From Curtobacterium sp. VKM Ac-2865 (lineage in GTDB: Bacteria > Actinomycetota > Actinomycetes > Actinomycetales > Microbacteriaceae): DNA of 64,000 bases. This document shows positions 37,728-45,842 of this stretch, in pieces; position 1 is the first letter of the stretch; every line of letters begins with the position of its first letter. The position numbers and the translations under genes were made by a program. The notes under the pieces were generated by a model. The model worked only from the letters and a program-made list of their open reading frames with translations, was not told where the DNA came from and searched no databases. The stretch lies in contig NZ_JADKRZ010000003.1 of the NCBI RefSeq assembly GCF_015350905.1, forward strand, positions 364,311 through 428,310, given 5' to 3'.

Positions 37728-38662
37728 CAGTCCTTCAGCCCCGCGTTGAGGTCGGCACCGTTCACGTACTTCTGGAACACCAGGTACAGCAGCAGCAGCG
37801 GCAGGATCGAGATGACCGAGGCCCCGAGGAGCACGGTCCAGTTCACGTTCTCGGCCCCGACGATGCTCTGCAGGGCGATCTGGATCGTGAACTGGTGCGG
37901 GTCGTTCAGGACGAGCAGCGGCCAGATGTAGTCGTTCCAGCGCCACTGGAACGAGAAGATCGCCAGGGTCAGCATGATCGGGCGGGAGATCGGCAGCATG
38001 ATCCGGACGAAGATGCCGAACTCGCTCGCGCCGTCGATGCGCGCGGCCTCGACGAGGTCGTCGGGGACCGTCAGGAAGAACTGGCGGAACATGAAGATGC
38101 CGGTCGCGGTGATCACCGACGGCACGATGATGCCGGCGAGCGAGTCGTACAGGCCGAGGTCGCGGATCACGATGAAGGTCGGGGCGAGGATGACCTCGGT
38201 GGGGAGCATCGTCGTGGCGAGGATGCAGACGAAGAACACCTTGAGCCACTTGTTGTCGTACTTCGCCAGGGCGTAGCCGGTGCAGGCGCTCGCCAGGACC
38301 GTCAGCACCGTGGTGACCAGCGCGACGATGATCGTGTTGCCGAAGTACCGGGCGAAGTCGAAGCTCGACCAGGCCTCGGTGAAGCCGGACACCGACCACT
38401 GCTTCGGCAGCAGCGTCAGCGGGTAGGAGAACAGCTCGCTGCCCGGCTTGAAGGCGCTCAGGACGAACCAGAGCACGGGGAACCCGAACGCGATGATGAA
38501 GACCCAGAGCAGGGCGGTCGCGGCGACGGCCTTGCCGCGCGGGACGCGGGTGCGGTCGGGGCCGCCGGTGCGGCCGTGGCGCTTGGTCACCTGGTCGGTG
38601 ACGGCGGCGGCGGTCGTCGCGGCGGCTCCGGCCGGCGTGGTGGGGAGGGTCGTGTCGGTCAT
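37727..38662 (-). CDS. Carbohydrate ABC transporter permease (MalG type)
   Basis: A 311-residue inner-membrane permease with six hydrophobic segments. The EAA loop that docks the ATPase reads EAARIDGASEFGIFVRIMLPISRP, in pieces EAARIDGAS and IMLPISRP, as in CUT1 importers. The N-terminal ~45 residues are a Thr/Ala-rich cytoplasmic tail, and it ends GLKD. ATGA overlap with the partner permease. No ABC ATPase is in this operon, so a shared MsiK-type ATPase encoded elsewhere is likely. Confidence 0.93.
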   Translation of the reverse strand: MTDTTLPTTPAGAAATTAAAVTDQVTKRHGRTGGPDRTRVPRGKAVAATALLWVFIIAFGFPVLWFVLSAFKPGSELFSYPLTLLPKQWSVSGFTEAWSSFDFARYFGNTIIVALVTTVLTVLASACTGYALAKYDNKWLKVFFVCILATTMLPTEVILAPTFIVIRDLGLYDSLAGIIVPSVITATGIFMFRQFFLTVPDDLVEAARIDGASEFGIFVRIMLPISRPIMLTLAIFSFQWRWNDYIWPLLVLNDPHQFTIQIALQSIVGAENVNWTVLLGASVISILPLLLLYLVFQKYVNGADLNAGLKD

Positions 38663-39633
38663 CGGCGTGACTCCGTCCGGCGGTTCATGGCGAGCTGGAT
38701 CAGCGCGATGGCCATGAGGATCAGCATGAGGACCATCGACGCGGCGCTCGCGTAGCCGATGTGGGCGTTCTGGAACCCGTTCGTGTAGATGTACTGCACG
38801 AGCAGGGTGTTGTCGGTGCCCGGGCCGCCGTTGTTGAGCGCCTGGATCGTGGCGAACTCCTTGAACGCCCCCAGCGAGGACAGCAGCACCACGATGAACG
38901 ACGTCGGCGCGATGCTCGGCAGGGTGATGTAGCGGAACTGGTGCCAGGCGCCGGCCCCGTCGAGCGAGGCGGCCTCGTAGTACGACTGCGGGACGTTCCG
39001 GATCGCGGCGACGAACAGCAGCATGTTGAAGGCGGCGCCGGCCCAGGCGGTGGCGAAGATGACCACGAGCAGGGACAGGTCGGCGTTCGACTGCCACGGC
39101 ACGGCCTTGCCGCCGAGGGACTCGACGACGAAGTTCGCCAGGCCGAAGTTCTCGCCGAACATCCACCGCCAGATGACGCCGGTGACGATGGGGGAGATCA
39201 GCCACGGCACGAAGAACACGATGCGGGCGACGCTCCGGCCCTTCGCGGCGGGGCTCGTGAGCATCAGGGCCATCGAGAGCGACAGCACGAAGCCGAGCGG
39301 CACGGCGACGACCGCGTAGATCAGGGTGCGGACCAGCGCCGCGTAGAAGGTGGAGTCGCCGAAGAGCTCGGTGTAGTTCTCCAGGCCGATGAACTTCGGG
39401 TCGCTCACGCCGTTGTAGTCGGTGAACGAGTAGCCGAGGCCGATGACGGCGGGCCACACGAAGAACACCACGAACAGCACGGCGTTCACCGCGACGAAGG
39501 CGATCGGTGCGAGGACCGGGCGGCTGACGCGGGAGCGGCGACGGCGAGGTCGGCCGGGGGTGCCCGACCGGGCGGGGCCGGGTGGGACGGCCGCGGTGGC
39601 GGTGACGTCACCCGCTGCGGTGCTGGTGCTCAC
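38659..39633 (-). CDS. Carbohydrate ABC transporter permease (MalF type)
   Basis: A 324-residue permease with six membrane helices. The EAA loop is YEAASLDGAGAWHQFRYITLP (pieces EAASLDGAGA and ITLPSI). It also has the 'NNGGPGTDNTLLVQYIYTNGF' region typical of CUT1 family (GGPGxxT). The start carries a Pro/Arg-rich cytoplasmic segment. Encoded between the binding protein and MalG-type permease, forming a dimeric channel with the latter. Confidence 0.93.
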   Translation of the reverse strand: MSTSTAAGDVTATAAVPPGPARSGTPGRPRRRRSRVSRPVLAPIAFVAVNAVLFVVFFVWPAVIGLGYSFTDYNGVSDPKFIGLENYTELFGDSTFYAALVRTLIYAVVAVPLGFVLSLSMALMLTSPAAKGRSVARIVFFVPWLISPIVTGVIWRWMFGENFGLANFVVESLGGKAVPWQSNADLSLLVVIFATAWAGAAFNMLLFVAAIRNVPQSYYEAASLDGAGAWHQFRYITLPSIAPTSFIVVLLSSLGAFKEFATIQALNNGGPGTDNTLLVQYIYTNGFQNAHIGYASAASMVLMLILMAIALIQLAMNRRTESRR

Positions 39634-39735
39634 GATGATCCTCTTCGTTCGTCGTGCGGGGTGGGGGAGGGACGGCCACCGGGTGCGGGCAGCCGGTGAC
39701 CGGCGGCCGGCCGCGGTGCGGGCACCCGGCGGACG

Positions 39736-39766
39736 CCGGCCGGGTGCGGTGCGCGCACCCGGCCGG
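39736..39766 (-). terminator. Hairpin between binding-protein and permease genes
   Basis: A perfect 13-bp stem (39736-39748 with 39754-39766) with a 5-nt loop, 5 nt after the binding-protein stop. Within an operon such a structure commonly protects or attenuates the message so that binding protein is made in excess over permeases. Confidence 0.6.
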
Positions 39767-39771
39767 GGTCG

Positions 39772-41052
39772 TCAACCGACCTGCTCCTCGTAGTACTTCG
39801 TGATCGTGTCGAGCGTCTTCTTCGCCGACTGCTGCCCGTTGACGAGCTTGCCGACCTCGGTGGTGGTGGGGTCGGTGCCGAGCTCCTTGCCGTCGATCGC
39901 CCAGGTGGCGGCCTCGTTGGCGTAGGCGCTCGAGATCGGGTCAGCGGCCTCGATCTCCTTCGTGTACAGCGCGAAGGAGTCCTTGGCGGCCTGGGAGGTG
40001 AAGGGGTAGTCGATGTCGAGCCCGTTCTCCACCGGCAGGAAGCCGTTGGTCGCGGAGAGCTTGGTGTAGTTCGCCGGCTCGTACATGTACTCGATGAACT
40101 TCTCCGCAGCGGCACCGCGGGCGTCCGAGTTCGCGAACCCGACGATGTTGCCGCCGTAGTTGATCTCCGTGGCGTGGGTCGGGTCGGCGGGGGTCGCGGC
40201 GCTCGCCCAGTCGAAGTCGACGTTCGACGCGAAGTCCGAGGTCTGCCAGACGCCGGAGAAGTACGCGACGACCTGGCCGCTCTTGAACAGCGCGTTCGGG
40301 TCCTGCCCACTGGCCCAGACGGACTTCGGCATGGTCTCGTCGTCGTTCATGTCCGCGAAGTCCTGCAGGGCACCGACCATCTTCGCGTTGCTCTCGAACG
40401 AGCCGTCCTTCTGCTGCTCGAGGAAGGTCGTGCCCTTCGTGTACATGTACGCACGCAGTCGCGACGGCGAGGCGTCGAACGTCAGGTCGTACTTCGCGCC
40501 GGTCTTCGCCTTGACCTCGTCGGCGGCCTTCAGGAACTCGTCCCAGGTCCACGCCTTCGCCGGGTCGGTCGGGTAGCTGACGCCCGCCTTCTCGAACAGC
40601 GACTTGTTCACGAACAGGCCCGCCGCGGTGATGTCGGACGGGATCGAGAGGACCTTGCCGTCCTTCGCCTTCGCGACGAGGTCCTGGTTGATGCCGTTGG
40701 CCTTCGTGTTGGTGATCGAGCTGAGGTCGACCGTCTGCGACGTCCAGATCGGGTCGATGGCGGCAGCACGGACCACGTCCGGCAACGACTTCGCCTGGGC
40801 GGACTCGCGGAGCTTCGTCTGCAGGCCGTCGTACGGCAGGTTCACGATCCGGACGTTGACCCCCGACTCCTTCTCGTAGGCGGTCGCCAGGTCCTGGTAG
40901 CCCTTCTCCTGCGCGGTCGAGGTCGACAGCCAGAACGTCAGCTTGTCCACCTTCCCGCCGTCGTCCCCGGAACCTCCGGAGGCGCAGCCGGAGAGGAGCG
41001 CGAGGGCGGCGAGGCCGCCGGCGAGTGCGAGCACTCGTTTGGATGACTTCAT
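39772..41052 (-). CDS. Sugar ABC transporter substrate-binding lipoprotein
   Basis: A 426-residue CUT1-type solute-binding protein with a lipoprotein signal (VLALAGGLAALALLSGC) and a Gly/Ser/Asp tether. The mature fold starts KLTFWLSTSTAQEKGYQDLATAYEKE (pieces LTFWLS, AYEKESGVNV) and contains 'LPDVVRAAAIDPIW' and 'GTTFLEQQKDGSFESN', typical of oligosaccharide-binding members. ATG 41052 opens MKSSKR; the in-frame upstream codons are not conserved-looking. First gene of the leftward operon, downstream of a LacI-type operator. Ligand unknown, probably a plant-derived oligosaccharide given the enzymes beside it. Confidence 0.93.
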   Translation of the reverse strand: MKSSKRVLALAGGLAALALLSGCASGGSGDDGGKVDKLTFWLSTSTAQEKGYQDLATAYEKESGVNVRIVNLPYDGLQTKLRESAQAKSLPDVVRAAAIDPIWTSQTVDLSSITNTKANGINQDLVAKAKDGKVLSIPSDITAAGLFVNKSLFEKAGVSYPTDPAKAWTWDEFLKAADEVKAKTGAKYDLTFDASPSRLRAYMYTKGTTFLEQQKDGSFESNAKMVGALQDFADMNDDETMPKSVWASGQDPNALFKSGQVVAYFSGVWQTSDFASNVDFDWASAATPADPTHATEINYGGNIVGFANSDARGAAAEKFIEYMYEPANYTKLSATNGFLPVENGLDIDYPFTSQAAKDSFALYTKEIEAADPISSAYANEAATWAIDGKELGTDPTTTEVGKLVNGQQSAKKTLDTITKYYEEQVG

Positions 41053-41150
41053 CGTCACTGCTTTCGTTCGGGCCACGGACTGTTCGCCGTGGACGAGCAT
41101 TCGGGATGTCTCGGCCGAGGGTCCAAGGTCTACACGACCGACCGGCAGAT

Positions 41151-41166
41151 GGGCAAGCGCTTTCCG
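41151..41166. promoter_or_regulatory. LacI-family operator upstream of the ABC importer operon
   Basis: GGGCAAGCGCTTTCCG, containing the palindrome AAGCGCTT with the central CpG typical of LacI/GalR sites. The identical 16-mer occurs at 42425-42440. On the minus strand it overlaps a possible -35 (TTGCCC) that is 18 nt from TAGACC. Confidence 0.85.
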
Positions 41167-41320
41167 ACATTTGTCCTCACATCGACGTCGGCCTGGAGGC
41201 CCGGCTCACCCAGGTGGACCTGCCCGCTCCTCGACGTGGCTGGTTCCGGCGTCCGGGCCCGGGAAACCGCTAGCCTGACGCCGGACGCGCACGGCAGCGC
41301 GCACCGGAGAGGACGCCCCC

Positions 41321-42352
41321 GTGTCGGACCGCAGCACCGCGACCCTGGCGGACGTGGCACAGCGCGCCGGGGTCTCCCTCGCGACCGCGTCCCGCGCGCT
41401 GAACGGCAGCGCCCGACGGGTCCGTCCGGAGTTCCTGGAGCGCGTGCACGTCGCGGCCCGCGAGCTGCACTACACCGCCAACGTGCAGGCCCAGGCGGTC
41501 GCCCGCGGCACGACGACCTCGTTGGCCCTCGTCGTCGGTGACATCGCCGACCCGTACTTCGCCGCCATCGCCGCCGGTGCGATCCGCGCCGCCGACGAGG
41601 CCGGTCTCGTCGTCACGATCACCTCGACCGGCGGGGACGCCTCCCGCGAGCGCGAGGTGCTCGACGTCGTCGCCGGCCTCCGCCCCCGCGCCGTGGTGCT
41701 CGCCGTCAGCCGTCACCTGGGCGGGAACGGCGACGCGGTCCGTGACGGGATCGCCGCCCTGGTCGCCGGCGGTGCCGGGGTCTCGGCGCTGGTGTCCGAC
41801 GTGGACGGGGCGGCGGCGGGGGTCGAGGGCGTCCACGCGCTCGTCGTCCGGAACCTCAGCGGGGCCGCGGCCCTGGCCGGAGCGCTCGTCGAGCAGGGGC
41901 ACCGGTCCTTCGCGGTGCTGGCGGGGGAGCCGGACCTCGTCACGGCGCACGCCCGGGTCGAGGGCTTCGTCGCCGGTCTCGCCGCCCACGGCATCCGGCT
42001 CGACCACGGCGCCGTGGTCCCCTCGGCGTTCTCGCGGGACGGCGGCTACCAGGCCATGACCCAGCTGCTCGACGCGGGGACGCCGCCGCGGTGCGTGTTC
42101 GCCGTCACGGACCTGATGGCGGTCGGGGCGCTCACGGCGATCCGCGAACGCGGCCTGGTCCCCGGAGTCGACATCGGCGTGGCGGGCTTCGACGACGTCC
42201 GGATGCTCGTCGACGTGGTGCCGGCGCTCAGCACCGTGCGGCTGCCCCTCGAGGAGATCGGGGCGCGGGCGGTCCGCCGGGCGCTCGGCACGGACGACGA
42301 CGCGGACGACGTCGACGGCGAGGTCGTCCTGCGCGCGAGCACCGCGCGCTGA
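41321..42352 (+). CDS. LacI/GalR-family transcriptional regulator
   Basis: A 343-residue repressor-type protein. The N-terminal HTH is TLADVAQRAGVSLATASRALNG (pieces DVAQRAGVS and TASRALNG) with the hinge helix 'ANVQAQAVARGTT'. The rest is a periplasmic-binding-like effector domain (LALVVGDIADPYFAAIAAG, GVAGFDDVRM). GTG 41321 follows GAGAGGA. It lies between two divergent operons that carry the same operator and probably controls both in response to a sugar from the degradation pathway; whether it also represses itself is unclear. Confidence 0.93.
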   Translation: MSDRSTATLADVAQRAGVSLATASRALNGSARRVRPEFLERVHVAARELHYTANVQAQAVARGTTTSLALVVGDIADPYFAAIAAGAIRAADEAGLVVTITSTGGDASREREVLDVVAGLRPRAVVLAVSRHLGGNGDAVRDGIAALVAGGAGVSALVSDVDGAAAGVEGVHALVVRNLSGAAALAGALVEQGHRSFAVLAGEPDLVTAHARVEGFVAGLAAHGIRLDHGAVVPSAFSRDGGYQAMTQLLDAGTPPRCVFAVTDLMAVGALTAIRERGLVPGVDIGVAGFDDVRMLVDVVPALSTVRLPLEEIGARAVRRALGTDDDADDVDGEVVLRASTAR

Positions 42353-42415
42353 CCCTGCCGCCACCGCCCCGACCGGCCGCCGACCCGGGGGCTGCGCTCC
42401 GGCCGCTGCTTGGTG

Positions 42416-42440
42416 TACGGTGCCGGGCAAGCGCTTTCCG
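42416..42440 (+). promoter_or_regulatory. -10 element and LacI-type operator of the rightward sugar operon
   Basis: TACGGT (42416-42421) is followed after 3 nt by GGGCAAGCGCTTTCCG (42425-42440), identical to the site at 41151-41166. The operator covers the expected transcription start, a repressing position. Confidence 0.8.
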
Positions 42441-42478
42441 CACCGGCGGGAGCTGCTCGGCGAGCAAAGGAGCACGCG

Positions 42479-43720
42479 TTGACCACCCGCACCCTCGGCA
42501 TCATCATGAACGGCGTCACGGGACGCATGGGCTACCGGCAGCACCTCGTCCGCTCGGTGCTCGCGATCCGTCAGGACGGCGGCGTGCTGCTGCCGGACGG
42601 CTCCCGGGTGCAGCTCGAACCGGTGCTCGTCGGCCGGAACGCCGCCAAGCTCGAGGACATCGCCCGCCGCCACGGCCTGGAGCACTGGACGACCGACCTC
42701 GACGCCGCGCTCGCCGACCCGCGCTGGGACGTCTTCGCCGACTTCGCCGTCACGAGTGCCCGCACCGACGCCATCCGCCGCGCGATCGCCGCGGGCAAGG
42801 CGGTCTACACCGAGAAGCCCACCGCGGAGACCTCCGCCGAGGCCCTCGAGCTCGCCCGCCTGGCCGCAGAGGCCGGCGTGCCGAACGGCGTCGTGCACGA
42901 CAAGCTCTACCTGCCCGGCCTGCGCAAGCTCGCGCGGCTCATCGACTCCGGGTTCTTCGGCCGGGTGCTCTCAGTCCGGGGCGAGTTCGGCTACTGGGTC
43001 TTCGAGGGGGACTGGCAGGACGCCCAGCGCCCGAGCTGGAACTACCGCCGCGAGGACGGCGGCGGCATCGTCGTCGACATGTTCCCGCACTGGAACTACG
43101 TCCTCGAGCAGCTGTTCGGCCGCGTCGAGTCGGTGTACGCCCGTGCCGTGACCCACATCCCCGAGCGCACGGACGAGCAGGGCCACGCCTACCCGGCGAC
43201 CGCGGACGACGCCGCCTACGGGGTGTTCGACCTGGCCGGCGGGATCACCGCGCAGATCAACTCGAGCTGGGCGGTGCGGGTGGACCGGGACGAGCTCGTC
43301 GAGTTCCAGGTCGACGGCACCCACGGCAGCGCGGTCGTCGGGCTGTTCGGCTGCCGGGTCCAGCCGCGCACGACGACGCCGAAGCCGGTGTGGAACCCGG
43401 ACCTCCGCGACGACCGCGACTACCGCGGCCAGTGGCTCGAGGTGCCGGACAACGACGAGTACGGCAACGGGTTCCGTGCGCAGTGGGAGGACTTCGTGCG
43501 CGACCTCGTCGCCGGCCGCCCGCACCCGTACGACCTGCTCTCCGGCGCCCGCGGTGTCGCGCTCGCCGAGGCCGGCCTGCGGTCGAGCGCCGAGGGCCGC
43601 CGCATCGACCTGCCGGAGCTCCACCTGCCCGAGCCGCACCGGACCGACGACCGGACGGACGACCGGACCGCCGCCACGCCCACCGGAGCCGACCCGAGCC
43701 TCCAGGCGGTCTCCGCATGA
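42479..43720 (+). CDS. Gfo/Idh/MocA-family oxidoreductase
   Basis: A 413-residue NAD(P)-dependent sugar or sugar-acid dehydrogenase. Rossmann motif LGIIMNGVTGRMGYRQHL, then VYTEKPTAET (the EKP motif with active-site Lys), 'GVVHDKLYLPGLRKLARLI', and GGGIVVDMFPHWNYVLEQL, where the H of DMFPHW is the usual catalytic His. TTG 42479 is chosen because AAAGGAG lies about 8 nt upstream. The last ~30 residues are Asp/Thr-rich. It starts the rightward operon; its substrate is probably released by the GH95 enzyme downstream. Confidence 0.88.
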   Translation: MTTRTLGIIMNGVTGRMGYRQHLVRSVLAIRQDGGVLLPDGSRVQLEPVLVGRNAAKLEDIARRHGLEHWTTDLDAALADPRWDVFADFAVTSARTDAIRRAIAAGKAVYTEKPTAETSAEALELARLAAEAGVPNGVVHDKLYLPGLRKLARLIDSGFFGRVLSVRGEFGYWVFEGDWQDAQRPSWNYRREDGGGIVVDMFPHWNYVLEQLFGRVESVYARAVTHIPERTDEQGHAYPATADDAAYGVFDLAGGITAQINSSWAVRVDRDELVEFQVDGTHGSAVVGLFGCRVQPRTTTPKPVWNPDLRDDRDYRGQWLEVPDNDEYGNGFRAQWEDFVRDLVAGRPHPYDLLSGARGVALAEAGLRSSAEGRRIDLPELHLPEPHRTDDRTDDRTAATPTGADPSLQAVSA

Positions 43721-44922
43721 CGGACCTGACCCTGCTCGCCGCCGACGGCACCACCCGGACGGTGCCCCTGCAGCCGGCGCCCACCTGGACCAGGCCCGAC
43801 GGCCCGCTGACCGAGCGCGTCGTGTACGCCGCCGCCCACGTCGTGCCGCGCGTCGGGTCCGACACCACGCCCGGCGCTCCGGCCGACCTCGACTGGGACC
43901 GCACCCTGGCGTTCCGGCACCACCTGTGGTCCTGGGGCCTCGGCGTGGCCGACGCGATGGACACGGCCCAGCGCAACATGGGCCTCGACTCGGCCGCGAC
44001 CCGCGAGCTCGTGAACCGCAGCGCCGCCGAGGCCGCGAGCGTCGGCGGCCGCATCGTCGTCGGGGTGAACACCGACGACCTGGCGTCCGAGGACGCGAGC
44101 CTCGACGCGATCGTCGACGCCTACGTCCGCCAGCTGCACCACGCGGAGGACGCCGGCGCGGACGTCGTGCTCATGGCCAGCCGCCACCTCGCACGTGCTG
44201 CGTCCGGGCCCGACGACTACCAAAGGGTCTACGAGCGGGTCATCGCGCGCGCCGGCGCCCCCGTCGTGCTGCACTGGCTGGGGGCCGCGTTCGACCCCGC
44301 GCTCGCCGGCTACTTCGGCGACGAGCGGTCGGCGCCCGAGACGGTGCTCGCCGTGATGCGCGACGCCGGCGAGCGGGTGGGCGGGATCAAGATGAGCCTG
44401 CTCGACGCGTCGGCCGAGGTCGCCCTGCGCGCCCGCCTGCCCGAGGGGACCCGCATGTACACGGGCGACGACTTCCACTACGTCGACCTCATCGCGGGCG
44501 ACGGGTCCGCGCACTCGGACGCGCTGCTCGGGGCCTTCGCCGCCGTCGGGCCGGCCGCGTCTGCGGCCGTCCGTGCCCTGCCGGACGAGGCCGCGTTCCG
44601 TGCCGTCCTCGGTCCGACCGAGGCGCTCGCACGCCACGTCTTCGCCGCCCCCACGTGGTTCTACAAGACCGGGATCGCGTTCCTGGCCTGGTTGAACGGT
44701 CACCAGCCCTCGCCGGCGATGGTCGGTGGGCTGCACGCGGGCCGCAGCCTGCCGCACCTGTCGGAGACGGTCCGCCTCGCCAACGCCTGTGGTGCGTTGG
44801 AGCAGCCGGAGCTCGCCGCCTCGCGCTGGCTCGCGCTGCTCGCGGTGCACGGGGTGGAGGAGCCGGCCGGGAGGCTCGGCTCGGCTGCCGACGTCGCTCC
44901 CGTCCCCGAGTCGGTCGCGTGA
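43717..44922 (+). CDS. DUF993 family TIM-barrel protein
   Basis: A 401-residue protein recalling the DUF993 family, a dihydrodipicolinate-synthase-like (beta/alpha)8 group found in actinobacterial carbohydrate loci. Seen are 'HHLWSWGLGVADAMDTAQRNMGL', 'AGAPVVLHWLGAAFDP', GGIKMSLLD (Lys in Schiff-base position), and GDDFHYVDLIAGDG. A class I aldolase-type retro-aldol reaction on a sugar acid would be plausible, but no member is characterised to my knowledge. ATGA overlap with the dehydrogenase gene and GTGA overlap with the isomerase gene. Confidence 0.8.
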   Translation: MTDLTLLAADGTTRTVPLQPAPTWTRPDGPLTERVVYAAAHVVPRVGSDTTPGAPADLDWDRTLAFRHHLWSWGLGVADAMDTAQRNMGLDSAATRELVNRSAAEAASVGGRIVVGVNTDDLASEDASLDAIVDAYVRQLHHAEDAGADVVLMASRHLARAASGPDDYQRVYERVIARAGAPVVLHWLGAAFDPALAGYFGDERSAPETVLAVMRDAGERVGGIKMSLLDASAEVALRARLPEGTRMYTGDDFHYVDLIAGDGSAHSDALLGAFAAVGPAASAAVRALPDEAAFRAVLGPTEALARHVFAAPTWFYKTGIAFLAWLNGHQPSPAMVGGLHAGRSLPHLSETVRLANACGALEQPELAASRWLALLAVHGVEEPAGRLGSAADVAPVPESVA

Positions 44923-45842
44923 GCGCCCCGGCTCCGGCCCGGCCGTCGGCAGCGGTGGGCGAGGCTCGGCTCTCGCCCGCGGCGGGCGCGGCTCGGCTCT
45001 CGCTGAACCAGGCGACGGTGAAGCGCGCCTCCCTGGCTGAGGCCATCGCGGCGATCACCGCGGCGGGCGTCGAGGCGATCGGGACGTGGCGCGAGCCGGT
45101 CGCCGACGTCGGGCTCGACGAGGCCGTGCGGATGGTCCGCGACTCCGGGCTCCGCGTGTCGACGCACTGCCGGGGCGGGTTCTTCACCCTGGCCGACGGT
45201 GCCGAACGCCGACGGGCGATGGACGACAACCGCCGGGCGATCGACGAGACCGCCGCGCTGGCCGACGCCGGCGCCCCGGGGTCCCGACCCGTGCTGGTCC
45301 TCGTCGTCGGGGGACTGCCCGCCGGCTCGAAGGACCTCGGCGCCGCACGTGCCCGGGTCGCCGACGCCCTGGCCGAGCTCGTGCCGCACGCCCTCGACGT
45401 CGGGGTCCAGCTCGCCGTGGAGCCCCTGCACCCGATGTACGCAGCCGACCGTGCCGTGGTGTCGACCCTGGCGCAGGCCCTCGACCTCGCCGCACCGTTC
45501 CCGACCGAGGCGGTCGGCGTCGCCGTCGACACCTTCCACGTGTGGTGGGACCCGGCGCTCGAGTCGTCGATCGCCCGCGCCGGAGCGGCCGGCCGCATCG
45601 CGACGTACCAGGTGTGCGACTGGGTGACCCCGCTCGCCGCCGACCCCCTGCTCTCGCGGGGCTACCCGGGCGACGGGCACATCGACTTTGGCCCGATCGG
45701 TGCCGCGGTCGCCGCAGCCGGGTACACCGGAGACGTGGAGGTCGAGATCTTCAACCAGTCCGTGTGGGACACCGCACCCGCCGTCGTCGTCGACCGGGTC
45801 GTGCGGAGCGTCGCCGCGCACGTCCCGCTGGGGCCCGCATGA
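44919..45842 (+). CDS. Sugar phosphate isomerase/epimerase family (xylose-isomerase-like TIM barrel)
   Basis: A 307-residue TIM barrel of the AP-endonuclease-2/sugar-epimerase type. Metal-ligand positions are visible: Glu in VQLAVEPLHPMY, Asp/His in VGVAVDTFHVWWDP, His in GYPGDGHIDF and Glu in GDVEVEIFNQ. The N-terminal ~28 residues contain a duplicated GCTCGGCTCTCGC block and are not family-like; translation could start later. Probably works between the dehydrogenase and DUF993 steps. Confidence 0.85.
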   Translation: MSAPAPARPSAAVGEARLSPAAGAARLSLNQATVKRASLAEAIAAITAAGVEAIGTWREPVADVGLDEAVRMVRDSGLRVSTHCRGGFFTLADGAERRRAMDDNRRAIDETAALADAGAPGSRPVLVLVVGGLPAGSKDLGAARARVADALAELVPHALDVGVQLAVEPLHPMYAADRAVVSTLAQALDLAAPFPTEAVGVAVDTFHVWWDPALESSIARAGAAGRIATYQVCDWVTPLAADPLLSRGYPGDGHIDFGPIGAAVAAAGYTGDVEVEIFNQSVWDTAPAVVVDRVVRSVAAHVPLGPA

